Notes: generated by a model from the sequence alone, not told the origin. A stretch of 51,902 nucleotides of DNA from Clostridia bacterium (GCA_022797635.1 JAAWKZ010000005.1:1-51902), one strand, 5' to 3'. Positions 9,265 to 18,120 are shown, counted from the first letter of the stretch. Made by a program: numbers and translations.

Positions 9265-9293
9265 ATTCTAACATGTTTTTATTAGGAAATCAA
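9265..9293 (-). promoter_or_regulatory. Promoter of the T-box-pheST operon
   Basis: On the minus strand, TTGATT, 17 bp, TAGAAT. Transcription would start near 9258. The remaining sequence up to 9610 is AT-rich and shows no gene I can support. Confidence 0.65.
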
Positions 9294-9610
9294 GATATTT
9301 TATTTAACTTTTACAACCTATCCAAAATTTTCTTACATAATTCCTTTCAATTGCTAACTCTAATTCCTCTATTACTTTATCTTTTTTCCTATATTGTTTT
9401 ATTTCCATCTTTTTCTCCCAATATTTTTAACAACCTTATATCATAAAATACATTTTTTAACAATAATTTATTCATTAATTTTTATAACTCAAAATATATC
9501 AAATATCTTCCTCGACATTTTTTTCCAAAACATATTCCAATTTGTTCTAGAATATAGTATAATAGAATTGTTGTTAAGAAAGTTAATAACAGAATAGGAG
9601 ATTTATTTCT

Positions 9611-10063
9611 ATGTGGACAGTTTGGTTACTTTTAATTGGTATTTTTGCCGTTGCAGAAATTATTACTCCAGGATTTTTAGTTATTTGGCTAAGTGCTGGT
9701 AGTTTCTGTGGTATGATTACAAGTTTCTTTACAGACAATATTATTATTCAAACTACTGTATTTGTTATTTCTTCAGCTGTGTTTATTTTCTTTACTAGAC
9801 CACTTGCTAGAAAATTAGATAAGAAAAGTAAAACTGTTGTAACTAATGCATTTGCCATTGTTGGTAAAAAGGCAATTGTTTTACAAGATATCAACTCTAC
9901 GCTAAGTACTGGACAAATCAAAGTGGATGGTCAAGTTTGGTCTGCTAAGTGTGCAGCAGAAGAGCTTATACCAAAAGATACAGAAGTTTTTGTATTAGCA
10001 ATCGATGGTGTAAAAGCGGTTGTGTCTACTAAAGCATCAAAACCTGTAGAAGAAAATGTTTAA
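9611..10063 (+). CDS. NfeD family membrane protein
   Basis: A 150-residue protein with three hydrophobic helices (about 2-75) and a small C-terminal OB-like beta-barrel (about 85-140, with GQIKVDGQVWSAKC...), the layout of short NfeD proteins. NfeD partners sit beside stomatin/SPFH proteins and are thought to act with them in membrane microdomain organisation. That pairing is present here, with the SPFH gene 45 bp downstream on the same strand. An AGGAG site precedes the ATG. Confidence 0.88.
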   Translation: MWTVWLLLIGIFAVAEIITPGFLVIWLSAGSFCGMITSFFTDNIIIQTTVFVISSAVFIFFTRPLARKLDKKSKTVVTNAFAIVGKKAIVLQDINSTLSTGQIKVDGQVWSAKCAAEELIPKDTEVFVLAIDGVKAVVSTKASKPVEENV

Positions 10064-10108
10064 TTTATGTTATTAATATTTTTATATAAATAAGAGGAGG
10101 AAAATTTT

Positions 10109-11017
10109 ATGTGGATTTTATTAGCCCTATTAGTTATCATTTTAATTATTGCATTTAACACAATCAAAATCGTAAAACAATCTGAAGTATACATTATAGA
10201 AAGACTTGGTAAGTTTCATAAAGTAGCTGATGCTGGTCTTACCATTATTATTCCATTTGTAGACCATGTACGTAGTGTAGTAAGTTTAAAACAGCAAACA
10301 ATGGATATTCCACCACAAGGTGTGATTACACAAGATAATGTTACTATTACTATTGATACTGTAGTATTCTATAGAGTAACAGACCCTGCTAAAGCAGTTT
10401 ATGAAATTCAAAGTTTAAAGAAAGGTATTGAATATTTAGCAATTACTACTATCCGTGATATTGTTGGTAAAATGGATTTAGATGATACATTTAGTTCTCG
10501 TGATGCTATTAATGATAAATTAAGAGTTATCTTAGATGAAGCAACTGACCAATGGGGTTGTAAAGTAGACAGAGTTGAAATTAAAGATATTACCCCACCT
10601 GCTGACATCCGTGATGCCATGGAAAAACAAATGAATGCAGAAAGAAATAAAAGAGCTTTAATTCTTCAAGCTGAAGGTGAAAGACAATCTGCTATTACTC
10701 TTGCTGAAGGTAAAAAAGAAGCTGCTATTTTGGAAGCCGAAGCTGATAAAGAATCTAAAATAAGACGTGCAACTGGTGAAGCTGAAGCAATTAAGAAAGT
10801 AGCTGAAGCGAAAGCAGAAGAAATTCATTTAGTATATGATGCTATGATGAAATCAAACCCTGATGAAAAACTAGTACAATTAAAATCTTTAGAAGCATTA
10901 AAAGAAGTAGCTCAAGGTGAGGCTAACAAAATATTTATTCCCTTTGAAGCAACTAAAGCATTAAGTAGCTTAGGTTCTGCATCAGAAATATTTAAAGATA
11001 AAAAAAGTAAAGACTAA
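10109..11017 (+). CDS. SPFH/stomatin-like membrane protein (QmcA type)
   Basis: An N-terminal membrane anchor (MWILLALLVIILIIAFNTI) and the SPFH/Band 7 domain (about 20-180: VKQSEVYIIERLGKFHKVADAGLTIIIPF) are followed by an Ala/Glu-rich coiled-coil (about 185-245) and a C-terminal SLEALKEVAQGEANKIFIP segment typical of the family. 302 residues. Expected to oligomerise as a membrane scaffold. GAGGAGG lies before the ATG; it probably shares a transcript with the NfeD gene and ends at the terminator at 11027-11057. Confidence 0.93.
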   Translation: MWILLALLVIILIIAFNTIKIVKQSEVYIIERLGKFHKVADAGLTIIIPFVDHVRSVVSLKQQTMDIPPQGVITQDNVTITIDTVVFYRVTDPAKAVYEIQSLKKGIEYLAITTIRDIVGKMDLDDTFSSRDAINDKLRVILDEATDQWGCKVDRVEIKDITPPADIRDAMEKQMNAERNKRALILQAEGERQSAITLAEGKKEAAILEAEADKESKIRRATGEAEAIKKVAEAKAEEIHLVYDAMMKSNPDEKLVQLKSLEALKEVAQGEANKIFIPFEATKALSSLGSASEIFKDKKSKD

Positions 11018-11026
11018 AAAGTAAGA

Positions 11027-11057
11027 GATCAACTTTTCACCAAGTTGATCTTCTATT
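11027..11057 (+). terminator. Terminator after the NfeD-SPFH pair
   Basis: GATCAACTT/AAGTTGATC around a TTCACC loop, followed by TTCTATTTT. Confidence 0.8.
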
Positions 11058-11069
11058 TTGCCCATATAC

Positions 11070-11098
11070 TTGACATAATGTTCTTGAACTGATATAAT
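11070..11098 (+). promoter_or_regulatory. Perfect-consensus sigma-A promoter
   Basis: TTGACA, 17 bp, TATAAT, 35 bp before the start of the GC-rich orphan gene. Confidence 0.85.
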
Positions 11099-11132
11099 AA
11101 TTATTATATCCCAATTGAAAGGAGCAAAACAA

Positions 11133-11666
11133 ATGGATATGAACAACATGACCTCGTCGACAACTATCGCTATGCAGGAGGACGCCATGTGGGCTGACTA
11201 CTTTGCTGAGCAGGCCGAGCGGATTGCTCGAATTCCTGCGGAAGAAGCCGCCATGTGGGACCAGTACCACGCTGAACAGCAGATGTCTGCCTGGCTTGAG
11301 AGCAGCGAGGATAGGCAAGAAGTCGATACCACAGGAGACTGTGAGGGCGAGGCAGACGATGTCGACCGTTTTGATGTTGATCATTATGGTCGATTCATGA
11401 TTACCAGCACTGGACCCGCCCACATGTATCCTGTCGACAAACCTATCATTAACCCTATCTATGGTCACCCTGCCGATTCTACTGATATTCCCGCCGACGA
11501 TTCTGTCAAAGGAAAGAAAAAGCAGCAACGGACCTCTAAGGACCGGCGCTACGTCCATCTGGTCAAGGCCACTGATCGTGGCAAGGCTCTTGGCAAAACG
11601 CCTGGTAAGAAGGGTAAATCCTATCGCCAGTTGAAGCAGGAAGGAATGCCTCTGGGTAGCGTTTAA
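11133..11666 (+). CDS. GC-rich orphan protein, probably acquired
   Basis: A 177-residue protein I do not recognise. By eye the gene is roughly half G+C and uses codons such as CGG, GCC, CTG and GTC, rare in the very AT-rich neighbours. The first half is acidic with near-repeated segments (EEDAMWADYFAEQAERIA and EEAAMWDQYHAEQQ, so two MW-x2-Y-x-AEQ units). The second half is basic and Lys-rich (KGKKKQQRTSKDRRYVHLVKATDRGKALGK...). It has no signal peptide or transmembrane helix. AAAGGAG precedes the ATG at 11133. It has a perfect promoter and a terminator, so it is a self-contained expression unit. Confidence 0.7.
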   Translation: MDMNNMTSSTTIAMQEDAMWADYFAEQAERIARIPAEEAAMWDQYHAEQQMSAWLESSEDRQEVDTTGDCEGEADDVDRFDVDHYGRFMITSTGPAHMYPVDKPIINPIYGHPADSTDIPADDSVKGKKKQQRTSKDRRYVHLVKATDRGKALGKTPGKKGKSYRQLKQEGMPLGSV

Positions 11667-11707
11667 CGCTCCTCCCCTTTTAATACTTTGTGTGAAGGGG
11701 GTGTAAA

Positions 11708-11746
11708 AAGGAAGCCCTGGTGTAAAAGCCAGTGCTTCCTTCTTTT
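11708..11746. terminator. Terminator of the GC-rich orphan gene
   Basis: GGAAGCCCTGG...CCAGTGCTTCC with flanking A-run and TTCTTTT. It may also stop the converging rarA transcript. Confidence 0.8.
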
Positions 11747-12986
11747 AATCTATTGTATCATCTGGAATATAATATTTTGTTTCCAACATTTTATCTGGTA
11801 AATACTGTTGTTCTACAACATGTCCTGGGTAGTCATGTGGATATTTATATCCTACTCCATATCCTTCTTTTGCCATTCCCTCTGCTGGAGCATTTCGTAT
11901 GTGCATTGGTATTGTACCTGTATCTTTATTAGCTACATCTTCTAGTGCTTTATTAATTCCTAAATAAGATGCATTTGACTTTTTAGACGTTGCTACATAC
12001 ACTGCAGCCTCTGCTAAAATAATTCTTGCTTCTGGCATTCCAACCATAGTAACTGCCTGCATTGCTGATGTAGCTACTACTAATGCATTTGGATTCGCCA
12101 TTCCTACATCTTCGGCTGCCGCAATCACAATTCTTCTTGCCATAAATACAGGATCTTCCCCTGCATTTAATGCTCTCGCTAGATAGAAAAGTGCCGCATC
12201 TGGATTAGTCCCACGCATAGATTTAATAAATGCGCTAATATTATCATAATGGCTATCTCCACTTTTATCAAATACTGCTTTTCTAGTTTGTACACATTCT
12301 TTTACGATTTCATCTGTTAGTATAATAACACCTTTTTCATTCATTTGCGTAGTTAACACTGCTACTTCTAACCCGTTTAATGCTGTTCTTACATCTCCAT
12401 TAGAAGTTTGCGCTAATTTTCTTAGTGTACTATCTTCTACTTCTATCGTATAACTTACTAATCCCTCAGGTGATACCAAAGACTTTCTTAATACTTGAAA
12501 AATGTCTTCCTCTGTTAATGGCTGTAAATGAAATACCATAGACCTTGAAATTAAAGCCTTATTCACTTCAAAATATGGATTTTCTGTTGTAGCTCCTATT
12601 AAAATAACCGTTCCATTTTCTACAAAAGGAAGTAAAGCATCTTGTTGTAATTTATTAAAACGATGAATCTCGTCAATAAATAAAATACATTTTCCAGATG
12701 GATTCAGTAATACATTTTGTGCTGTTTCAACTGCATTCTTAATATCAGAAACCCCTGAAGTTACAGCATTAATCTTAATAAATTTATATTTAGTAGTATT
12801 ACTAATTACTCTTGCAAGTGAAGTCTTACCACAGCCTGGAGGTCCCCATAGTATGATACTAGAAAGTCTGTCTGCTTTAATGGTGCGGTATAAAATCTTA
12901 TCTTTACCTAATATATGCTCCTGCCCAACATAATCGTCTAATGTTTTTGGGCTCATTCTATAAGCCAGTGGTTTGCTTAAATCCAT
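11745..12986 (-). CDS. rarA: Replication-associated recombination protein RarA (MgsA)
   Basis: An AAA+ clamp-loader-like ATPase that acts at stalled forks. Walker A is GPPGCGKT (48-55) and Walker B FIDEIH (103-108), with sensor 1 ATTENP and the C-terminal family signature RAPAEG-like [26 protein letters not shown]. 413 residues, normal. It starts 3 bp after ruvA ends on the same strand, so the two form an operon of replication-fork and Holliday-junction functions. Confidence 0.95.
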   Translation of the reverse strand: MDLSKPLAYRMSPKTLDDYVGQEHILGKDKILYRTIKADRLSSIILWGPPGCGKTSLARVISNTTKYKFIKINAVTSGVSDIKNAVETAQNVLLNPSGKCILFIDEIHRFNKLQQDALLPFVENGTVILIGATTENPYFEVNKALISRSMVFHLQPLTEEDIFQVLRKSLVSPEGLVSYTIEVEDSTLRKLAQTSNGDVRTALNGLEVAVLTTQMNEKGVIILTDEIVKECVQTRKAVFDKSGDSHYDNISAFIKSMRGTNPDAALFYLARALNAGEDPVFMARRIVIAAAEDVGMANPNALVVATSAMQAVTMVGMPEARIILAEAAVYVATSKKSNASYLGINKALEDVANKDTGTIPMHIRNAPAEGMAKEGYGVGYKYPHDYPGHVVEQQYLPDKMLETKYYIPDDTID

Positions 12987-12989
12987 AAT

Positions 12990-13604
12990 CTATACTCCTT
13001 TTGCTAAGTTTCCCAATCCTTTACGAATAATATCTTCTACACTCAAAGATTTCATATCCACTTTTTCTAAAGCTTGTACAATCTCTTTTTTGCTATAGCC
13101 TAGTACCTGTAATGCACTTACAGCTTCTGACACCTTCTCGTCTTCTAATATTGCTTCTTGGAAAGAACTTTCCTCCTCTGTTGATACTGCAATTTCTTGT
13201 TCCTTCTTTAATTTATCTTTTAGCTCTAGAATAGTTCTCTGAGCTGTTTTTGGACCAATTCCTGGTAATTTCTTTAGCATTCCCACATCATTGCTAATTA
13301 CTGCTAATGCAAATTGAGATGGTGTTATATTAGACAGAATCGTTAAAGCTCCCTTTGCTCCTATTCCACTAACACTTAACAATAGCTCAAACATTCTCAA
13401 TTCTTCATTGGTTAAAAATCCGTATAGGCTAACATCATCTTCTCTTACTCTCATAAATGTAAAAATTTTAACTTTTTCTCCTACTGCCCCTAACTTTTCT
13501 ATTGTAGATTCTGGCATAAATATTTTATATCCTATTCCATTAGTTTCTACTACAATATATCCTTTTGTTTTAATTTCTAAAGATCCCTTTACATATGCTA
13601 ACAT
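12990..13604 (-). CDS. ruvA: Holliday junction branch migration protein RuvA
   Basis: Binds four-way junctions and loads RuvB. An N-terminal OB domain (MLAYVKGSLEIKTKGYIVVETNGIGYKIFMP) is followed by helix-hairpin-helix motifs (VSGIGAKGALTIL and LPGIGPKTAQRTILELKDKL) and a C-terminal RuvB-interacting domain (about 155-204). 204 residues from the ATG at 13604, which has AAGGAG upstream; an in-frame ATG at 13664 lacks one. ruvB, the usual next gene, is absent, with rarA in its place. ruvC is not nearby either. Confidence 0.94.
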   Translation of the reverse strand: MLAYVKGSLEIKTKGYIVVETNGIGYKIFMPESTIEKLGAVGEKVKIFTFMRVREDDVSLYGFLTNEELRMFELLLSVSGIGAKGALTILSNITPSQFALAVISNDVGMLKKLPGIGPKTAQRTILELKDKLKKEQEIAVSTEEESSFQEAILEDEKVSEAVSALQVLGYSKKEIVQALEKVDMKSLSVEDIIRKGLGNLAKGV

Positions 13605-13691
13605 AATTTTCTCCTTGTTTGTATTTTGATTTATTTTATCATAACTAAAAAAATTTGCAAGCATTTATTGCAAATTTTTGTTTGTTTCGTA

Positions 13692-13720
13692 TTGACCCTA
13701 TCTTTTTTTAATGGTATACT
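13692..13720 (+). promoter_or_regulatory. Promoter of tcdA
   Basis: TTGACC, 17 bp, TATACT, 25 bp before the ATG. Confidence 0.75.
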
Positions 13721-13745
13721 TTAAACTGTTAAAGGAGTATACATT

Positions 13746-14435
13746 ATGGATAATTGGTTAAATCGTACAGAATATCTAATTGGAAAAAAATCTATTGAGA
13801 AATTAAAAAACGCTCATGTAGCTATTTTGGGGTTGGGAGGCGTTGGTTCTTATACCATTGAAGCTCTTGCTCGTAGTGGTATTGGTCATCTTACTTTAGT
13901 TGACAAAGATGTTGTTGATATAACAAATATCAATCGTCAATTAATTGCTGATACTACAACCGTTGGTAAACTTAAAGTTGATATTGCAAAAGAAAGATTA
14001 CTAAAAATCAATCCTAATTTAGAAATTAGCACTTATCCAACTTTTTACAATAGCACAAAAGCTGAAGAGTTTTTTGCTATTTCTTATGATTATATTATAG
14101 ACGCTATTGATACTGTAAGTTCTAAACTTTCTTTAGTAGAAGAAGCATTTAAACGCCATATTCCTATCATTTCTTGTATGGGAACAGGCAACAAACTAGA
14201 CCCTACTCAATTTGAAGTATCAGATATCACTAAAACTTCTGTATGTCCTCTTGCTAAGGTTATGCGAAAAGAACTAAAAGAACGTGGCATACCTCATTTA
14301 AAAGTAGTATATTCTAAAGAAATTCCTAAGCGCTTTGATGAAGAACATAAACAAACACCTGCTAGTATTAGCTTTGTTCCTTCTGTCGCTGGTCTAATTT
14401 TAGCTAGTGAAGTAATTAAAGATTTAATCAAATAA
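13746..14435 (+). CDS. tcdA: tRNA threonylcarbamoyladenosine dehydratase
   Basis: An E1-like (ThiF/MoeB family) enzyme that cyclises t6A37 to ct6A in tRNAs reading ANN codons. The ATP-binding motif is LGLGGVGS (28-35); the family's IDAIDTVSSKL and SISFVPSVAGLILASEVI motifs are present, as is the conserved Cys in SVCPLAK. 229 residues, normal. AAAGGAG precedes the ATG. Confidence 0.92.
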   Translation: MDNWLNRTEYLIGKKSIEKLKNAHVAILGLGGVGSYTIEALARSGIGHLTLVDKDVVDITNINRQLIADTTTVGKLKVDIAKERLLKINPNLEISTYPTFYNSTKAEEFFAISYDYIIDAIDTVSSKLSLVEEAFKRHIPIISCMGTGNKLDPTQFEVSDITKTSVCPLAKVMRKELKERGIPHLKVVYSKEIPKRFDEEHKQTPASISFVPSVAGLILASEVIKDLIK

Positions 14436-14497
14436 TACATTTTATCTACTTTTATGGACTAATAGGCTAATTAATTAGACTAATTTTGCAAAAATCC

Positions 14498-14526
14498 TTG
14501 TATTTTTTTTCATTCTGTGTTAATAT
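14498..14526 (+). promoter_or_regulatory. Promoter of rpmB
   Basis: TTGTAT, 17 bp, TAATAT, upstream of the L28 gene. Confidence 0.6.
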
Positions 14527-14569
14527 AGTTAATAGTCGATTTAAGATTTCACATAGGAGGTGCAATTCA

Positions 14570-14767
14570 ATGGCAAAATGTGATATTTGTGGAAAAACAT
14601 TATCTCATGGAAATAAAATTAGTATCGCTCGTTCTCACGTTAGTAGAAGAGCTACTAGAACATTTAAGCCAAATCTAAGAAGAGTAAAAGCAGTTATTAA
14701 TGGACAATCAAAAACAATTCATGCTTGTTCAAAATGTTTACGTTCTGGAAAAGTTGTTAGAGCTTAA
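14570..14767 (+). CDS. rpmB: 50S ribosomal protein L28
   Basis: 65 residues. Two CxxC pairs, C4/C7 and C53/C56, identify the zinc-binding form of L28. The basic segment RRATRTFKPNLRRVKA contacts 23S rRNA. The start is the ATG at 14570 after AGGAGGTGCAATTCA; the in-frame extension upstream overlaps the promoter and is not real. It lies beside spoVM, as in Bacillus. Confidence 0.97.
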   Translation: MAKCDICGKTLSHGNKISIARSHVSRRATRTFKPNLRRVKAVINGQSKTIHACSKCLRSGKVVRA

Positions 14768-14819
14768 TTATTACTATGAGTAATTTGAAAATAAAAAATT
14801 ATTATATGTTTTAACAAAA

Positions 14820-14850
14820 ATGAGACTATTTTAGAAATAGCCTCTTTTCT
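14820..14850 (+). terminator. Terminator of rpmB
   Basis: GAG(A)CTATTT/AAATAG(C)CTC stem followed by TTTTCTT. Confidence 0.75.
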
Positions 14851-14880
14851 TGTTATATTCATCATACATATTTTTATGTA

Positions 14881-14958
14881 CTACTTTTCTTTAATTCCAA
14901 ATAGGAGCTTCACTATTCCCCTTAAACACTTTGGAACTTTCTTTACAACAATTGTCAT
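14881..14958 (-). CDS. spoVM: Stage V sporulation protein M (SpoVM) peptide, 25 aa
   Basis: Reads MTIVVKKVPKCLRGIVKLLF then GIKEK. It matches the SpoVM pattern of an amphipathic helix with K-x-P-K-x-L-x-G-I-V and a C-terminal G-x3-K, and the family's length of about 26. SpoVM inserts into the convex forespore membrane and anchors the coat protein SpoIVA. GGGGAGGG lies just before the ATG. Neighbourhood supports it: in Bacillus, spoVM sits next to rpmB, as here. This peptide is short enough to be missed by ordinary gene finders. Confidence 0.82.
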   Translation of the reverse strand: MTIVVKKVPKCLRGIVKLLFGIKEK

Positions 14959-15005
14959 TTCTATTCCCTCCCCTTTTGTCAAATTTTAGATAAACTATCT
15001 TCTTC

Positions 15006-15158
15006 TCATTTACAAGATAGCCATGCAAGCCCAACAATTACAACAGCAATTCCTATAGCAAATAGCCAGCCTGATATAGGAAGTAATAAAACTAGTAAAA
15101 TTCCAAGACCTAATCCTATTAAACATACCCCTAGTGTCTTTTTTAGTGCACACAACAT
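15006..15158 (-). CDS. Small hydrophobic membrane protein, 50 aa
   Basis: MLCALKKTLGVCLIGLGLGI continues into LLVLLLPISGWLFAIGIAVVIVGLAWLSCK: two membrane-spanning segments with a proline turn. AGGAGG precedes the ATG. It lies 47 bp upstream of spoVM on the same strand and may be cotranscribed. Its function is unknown; a sporulation link is inferred only from position. Confidence 0.7.
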   Translation of the reverse strand: MLCALKKTLGVCLIGLGLGILLVLLLPISGWLFAIGIAVVIVGLAWLSCK

Positions 15159-15332
15159 AATATTTTATCCTCCTATCTTCTATATTAATATTATATTCTC
15201 TTTCTTGTTATTGGTTACCTATTTATGTTCTCTATTCATTTCACAAGCTTATCCTATTAAAATATTTACTTTTTCTTTGCAAACTGTTATACTATTATTA
15301 AATCTTATAACGCTTGAAAGGTATGAATCATT

Positions 15333-15962
15333 ATGAAAAAAGAACAAGTAATTGAAATTTTCGAAATATTAAAAAAAGAATATCCAGATGCACAATGTAG
15401 TTTGAATTTTAACAGCCCATTTGAAATGATGATAGCAGTTATGCTTTCTGCGCAATGTACAGACGAAAGAGTAAACAAAGTAACTGCTGAATTTTTCCCT
15501 CATTATCATACCCCCCAAGATTTCTCAGATATGTCACTAGAAAAAATTGAAAGTCTCATTCATTCTTGTGGCTTTTATCATAATAAGGCTAAAAATATGA
15601 AGCTTGCTTCTCAAAAAATTCTAAAAGACTTTAAAGGTGAAGTTCCTCATACTATGAATGAACTAATATCTATTCCTGGAGTTGGTAGAAAAAGTGCCAA
15701 TGTCGTTATGCTAGAGGCATTTAATGACCCACAAGGAATTGCGGTAGATACTCATGCTAAAAGATTATCTAATCGTATTGGATTTTCTAAGAAAAGTGAA
15801 CCTGAGAAAATTGAGCAAGATTTATTGAAACTAATTCCAAAAGAATATTGGAAAGATGCCAACCACATTTTAATTTGGCATGGCAGAAATATCTGCAAAT
15901 CACAAAATCCACAATGTGAAAAATGTGCAGTCCGTCACTTGTGTCAAAATCCTATCAAATAA
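15333..15962 (+). CDS. nth: Endonuclease III
   Basis: A DNA glycosylase/AP lyase for oxidised pyrimidines. The HhH motif ISIPGVGRKSANVV holds catalytic Lys120; catalytic Asp139 is in IAVDTHAKRL. The 4Fe-4S loop cysteines are C188, C195, C198 and C204 (C-x6-C-x2-C-x5-C). 209 residues, normal. GAAAGG lies before the ATG. Confidence 0.96.
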   Translation: MKKEQVIEIFEILKKEYPDAQCSLNFNSPFEMMIAVMLSAQCTDERVNKVTAEFFPHYHTPQDFSDMSLEKIESLIHSCGFYHNKAKNMKLASQKILKDFKGEVPHTMNELISIPGVGRKSANVVMLEAFNDPQGIAVDTHAKRLSNRIGFSKKSEPEKIEQDLLKLIPKEYWKDANHILIWHGRNICKSQNPQCEKCAVRHLCQNPIK

Positions 15963-16028
15963 TTTATAAAAAAACAATGAATATTTTTTATCTAAATTTC
16001 CATACTAAGTTATTAGAAGGTGATTGTT

Positions 16029-16178
16029 TTGACTAATATTAATTGTTCTGAGAATTGTAAATATCAAAAAGATGGCAACTGTACTTTTGAAAATATTAAT
16101 CAAAAGAAAATGACATCTCATACAGATTGTGCTTATTTTACGCCTAAAACTACTACTTCTTGTTTCTCTAAAAAATAG
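16029..16178 (+). CDS. Small Cys-rich protein, 49 aa
   Basis: Starts at TTG after AGAAGGTGA and reads (M)TNINCSENCKYQKDGNCTFE, later SHTDCAYFTPK and TTSCFSKK. The C-x3-C-x7-C ... DCxYF spacing resembles small conserved clostridial proteins of unknown function, possibly metal-binding. It lies between nth and the bactofilin-like gene with its own ribosome binding site. Confidence 0.6.
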   Translation: MTNINCSENCKYQKDGNCTFENINQKKMTSHTDCAYFTPKTTTSCFSKK

Positions 16179-16186
16179 ATTTTTAT

Positions 16187-16215
16187 TTGACTTCCCTAAT
16201 TTTTTGGTATATAGT
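16187..16215 (+). promoter_or_regulatory. Promoter of the bactofilin-like gene
   Basis: TTGACT, 17 bp, TATAGT, about 40 bp before the ATG at 16253. Confidence 0.75.
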
Positions 16216-16252
16216 AAACTTATTCTACTAAAAAATTAAGGAGGTTTTTTAT

Positions 16253-17350
16253 ATGCAATTCACAAAGAAATTAACATTTTTGCTACTAACTTTTCTATTA
16301 TTTCTTTCTCCTTTTGTCTGTGCAACCAATAAAGCTGTAGCATCAACTCCCAAAACTACAAATGAAACAATCAAAGTTTTTAATACTGATTTATATCTTG
16401 GCGGTCAAGATGTCGTAGTTAGCGATGCAGTAAATGGCAATGTTTTTACCTTCGGCTCTACTGTTACTATTAAGGGAGAAATTTTAGGAGACATTTTCGT
16501 CTTAGCAAAATCACTTACTATTAGTGAAACTGCAACTATTCATGGTAATATATTTGTTCTTGCTAATGATATGACAATTAATGGAAAAGTAAATTATGAT
16601 GTATACTTTATAGGACAAGATTTTGAGCTTTCAGCTAAAGCCTATATCAATCGTGATATCAGAATTTTTGCAGCTAATGCAAAATTATATGGTTCTATCA
16701 AAAAAGATGCTTTTCTTTTTGTTGATAATATTTTAATGAATGACAATGGCGAAAATGTTATTGGTGGAAATTTACATTACACTAGCGATAAAGAATTTAC
16801 TTTTCCTGAAAAAGCAATTATGGGTAATGTAAAATATACTCAATATCAAACTCATACTCTTACTACTGGTGAAATTATTTTAAAATATGTAAAACAATTT
16901 ATCTCTGATATTTCACTTGTTATCATTATTATTTTGTTTGCTATTTTCCTAGCTCCTAAATTTATTGATAAAATAAATTATGCTTTAATGAAAAGACCAT
17001 TTATCAGTAGCGGCATTGGTATTTTATCTATTGTTTTAATTCCTGTGTTAGCTCTATTCTTACTTTTTACAGGATTTTTAACATCTTTGTCTATTGTAAT
17101 AGCTGTGCTTTATGGTTTAATTTTAACAATTAGCCTTTCTCTCTTCAGTTTAGCCATTGCAAAGTCACTTTCAGAAAAATGGAATATGACTTCAAAAGGA
17201 AAGTTCATTTTATTATCTATTTTATCAGCAATTGTATTATGGTTTGCTAAACGCATTCCAGTTCTTGGTACATATGTATCTCTATTTATTACTGTAGTAG
17301 GATTAGGAATGTTTATAACATCATTTATAAAAGTGAAAGAAAAAAATTAA
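16253..17350 (+). CDS. Bactofilin-like polymer-forming membrane protein
   Basis: A 365-residue protein. It has a signal peptide (1-25, TFLLLTFLLFLSPFVCA) and then a repetitive beta-helix region (about 40-185) with ladder-like repeats such as VNGNVFTFGSTVTIKGEILG, DIFVLAKSLTISETATIHG and NIFVLANDMTINGKVN, as in polymer-forming/bactofilin domains. The C-terminal half has about four transmembrane helices (215-360). A role in cell-envelope organisation is inferred from the architecture. AAGGAGG precedes the ATG. Confidence 0.78.
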   Translation: MQFTKKLTFLLLTFLLFLSPFVCATNKAVASTPKTTNETIKVFNTDLYLGGQDVVVSDAVNGNVFTFGSTVTIKGEILGDIFVLAKSLTISETATIHGNIFVLANDMTINGKVNYDVYFIGQDFELSAKAYINRDIRIFAANAKLYGSIKKDAFLFVDNILMNDNGENVIGGNLHYTSDKEFTFPEKAIMGNVKYTQYQTHTLTTGEIILKYVKQFISDISLVIIIILFAIFLAPKFIDKINYALMKRPFISSGIGILSIVLIPVLALFLLFTGFLTSLSIVIAVLYGLILTISLSLFSLAIAKSLSEKWNMTSKGKFILLSILSAIVLWFAKRIPVLGTYVSLFITVVGLGMFITSFIKVKEKN

Positions 17351-17361
17351 ATTTTTAATCA

Positions 17362-17403
17362 AAAAAATCCTAATATAAAAACACATTATATTAGGATTTT
17401 TTA
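17362..17403. terminator. Bidirectional terminator, bactofilin-like gene / rpe
   Basis: AAATCCTAATATAA and its complement TTATATTAGGATTT, with A and T runs outside, between converging genes. Confidence 0.88.
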
Positions 17404-17409
17404 TTTAAT

Positions 17410-18069
17410 TTATTTTCTTAATTTCTCTACTACACTTGCATAATTGTCAGAATCTGTAATAGCGCTACCTGAAACAATAATATCTGCTCCTGCTTCTTTC
17501 ACATAGGCTACTGTCTCTAAATTAATTCCACCATCAGCTTCAATATCCACTTCTATTTGCTTTTCTTGCACATATTTTTTTAATGCTCGTATCTTTTCTA
17601 CCGTTTTAGGAATCAATTCTTGTCTTCCTTGTCCTGGTTCTACTGTCATAACTAATACCAAATGAATAAATGGTAAAAATTCTGCTACTTCTTCAATTTT
17701 AGTATCTGGCTTTACTGAAATTCCAACTCTAACATTATTTTCTTTAATGATATTTATCCATTCCATTACTTGTTCTTTGTCTTTTGCCGCTTCTAAATGG
17801 AAAGTTATAATATTCGGTTCAAATACTAAAAAACTAGAAATATAACTTGGTATATCTTTTACCATTAAATGAACATCTAATGGTAAATTAGAAATACTAC
17901 TTAAATACTCACAATATTCTGTCATTCTGCTTGTTGTGTTATTTTCTACAAATTCTCCATCCATAACATCAATGTGAAAATAATCTATTTTGGCTGTTTC
18001 CAAATTATATAATGTTTGAATTGTATTTTCGCTTTTTAAGCTTAAAAGTGATGCTGAAACTTCTACCAT
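17410..18069 (-). CDS. rpe: Ribulose-phosphate 3-epimerase
   Basis: A TIM-barrel epimerase interconverting ribulose-5-P and xylulose-5-P. Metal/active-site segments FHIDVMDGEFV (31-41), DVHLMV, VMTVEPGQGRQ and IEADGGIN are present, and the phosphate site is IVSGSAITDS. The ATG at 18069 has GGAGG seven bases upstream; an in-frame ATG at 18090 does not. 219 residues. The sequence is somewhat divergent (FVENN instead of the usual FVPN). It follows prkC, as in Bacillus, but without rsgA in between. Confidence 0.9.
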   Translation of the reverse strand: MVEVSASLLSLKSENTIQTLYNLETAKIDYFHIDVMDGEFVENNTTSRMTEYCEYLSSISNLPLDVHLMVKDIPSYISSFLVFEPNIITFHLEAAKDKEQVMEWINIIKENNVRVGISVKPDTKIEEVAEFLPFIHLVLVMTVEPGQGRQELIPKTVEKIRALKKYVQEKQIEVDIEADGGINLETVAYVKEAGADIIVSGSAITDSDNYASVVEKLRK

Positions 18070-18090
18070 ATCTATTCCTCCATTTATCAC

Positions 18091-18120
18091 GAAACCCTAA
18101 ATAAAATTATTTAGGGTTTC
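18091..18120 (-). promoter_or_regulatory. Hairpin between prkC and rpe
   Basis: GAAACCCTAAATA and its complement TATTTAGGGTTTC with a tiny loop. No T-run follows on the minus strand, so it is more likely an mRNA processing or stability hairpin than a full terminator. Confidence 0.55.

Noticed and set aside
18091-18120. Rho-independent terminator of prkC
   Set aside because: The stem is strong but no T-run follows on the minus strand, so I list it as an mRNA hairpin only.
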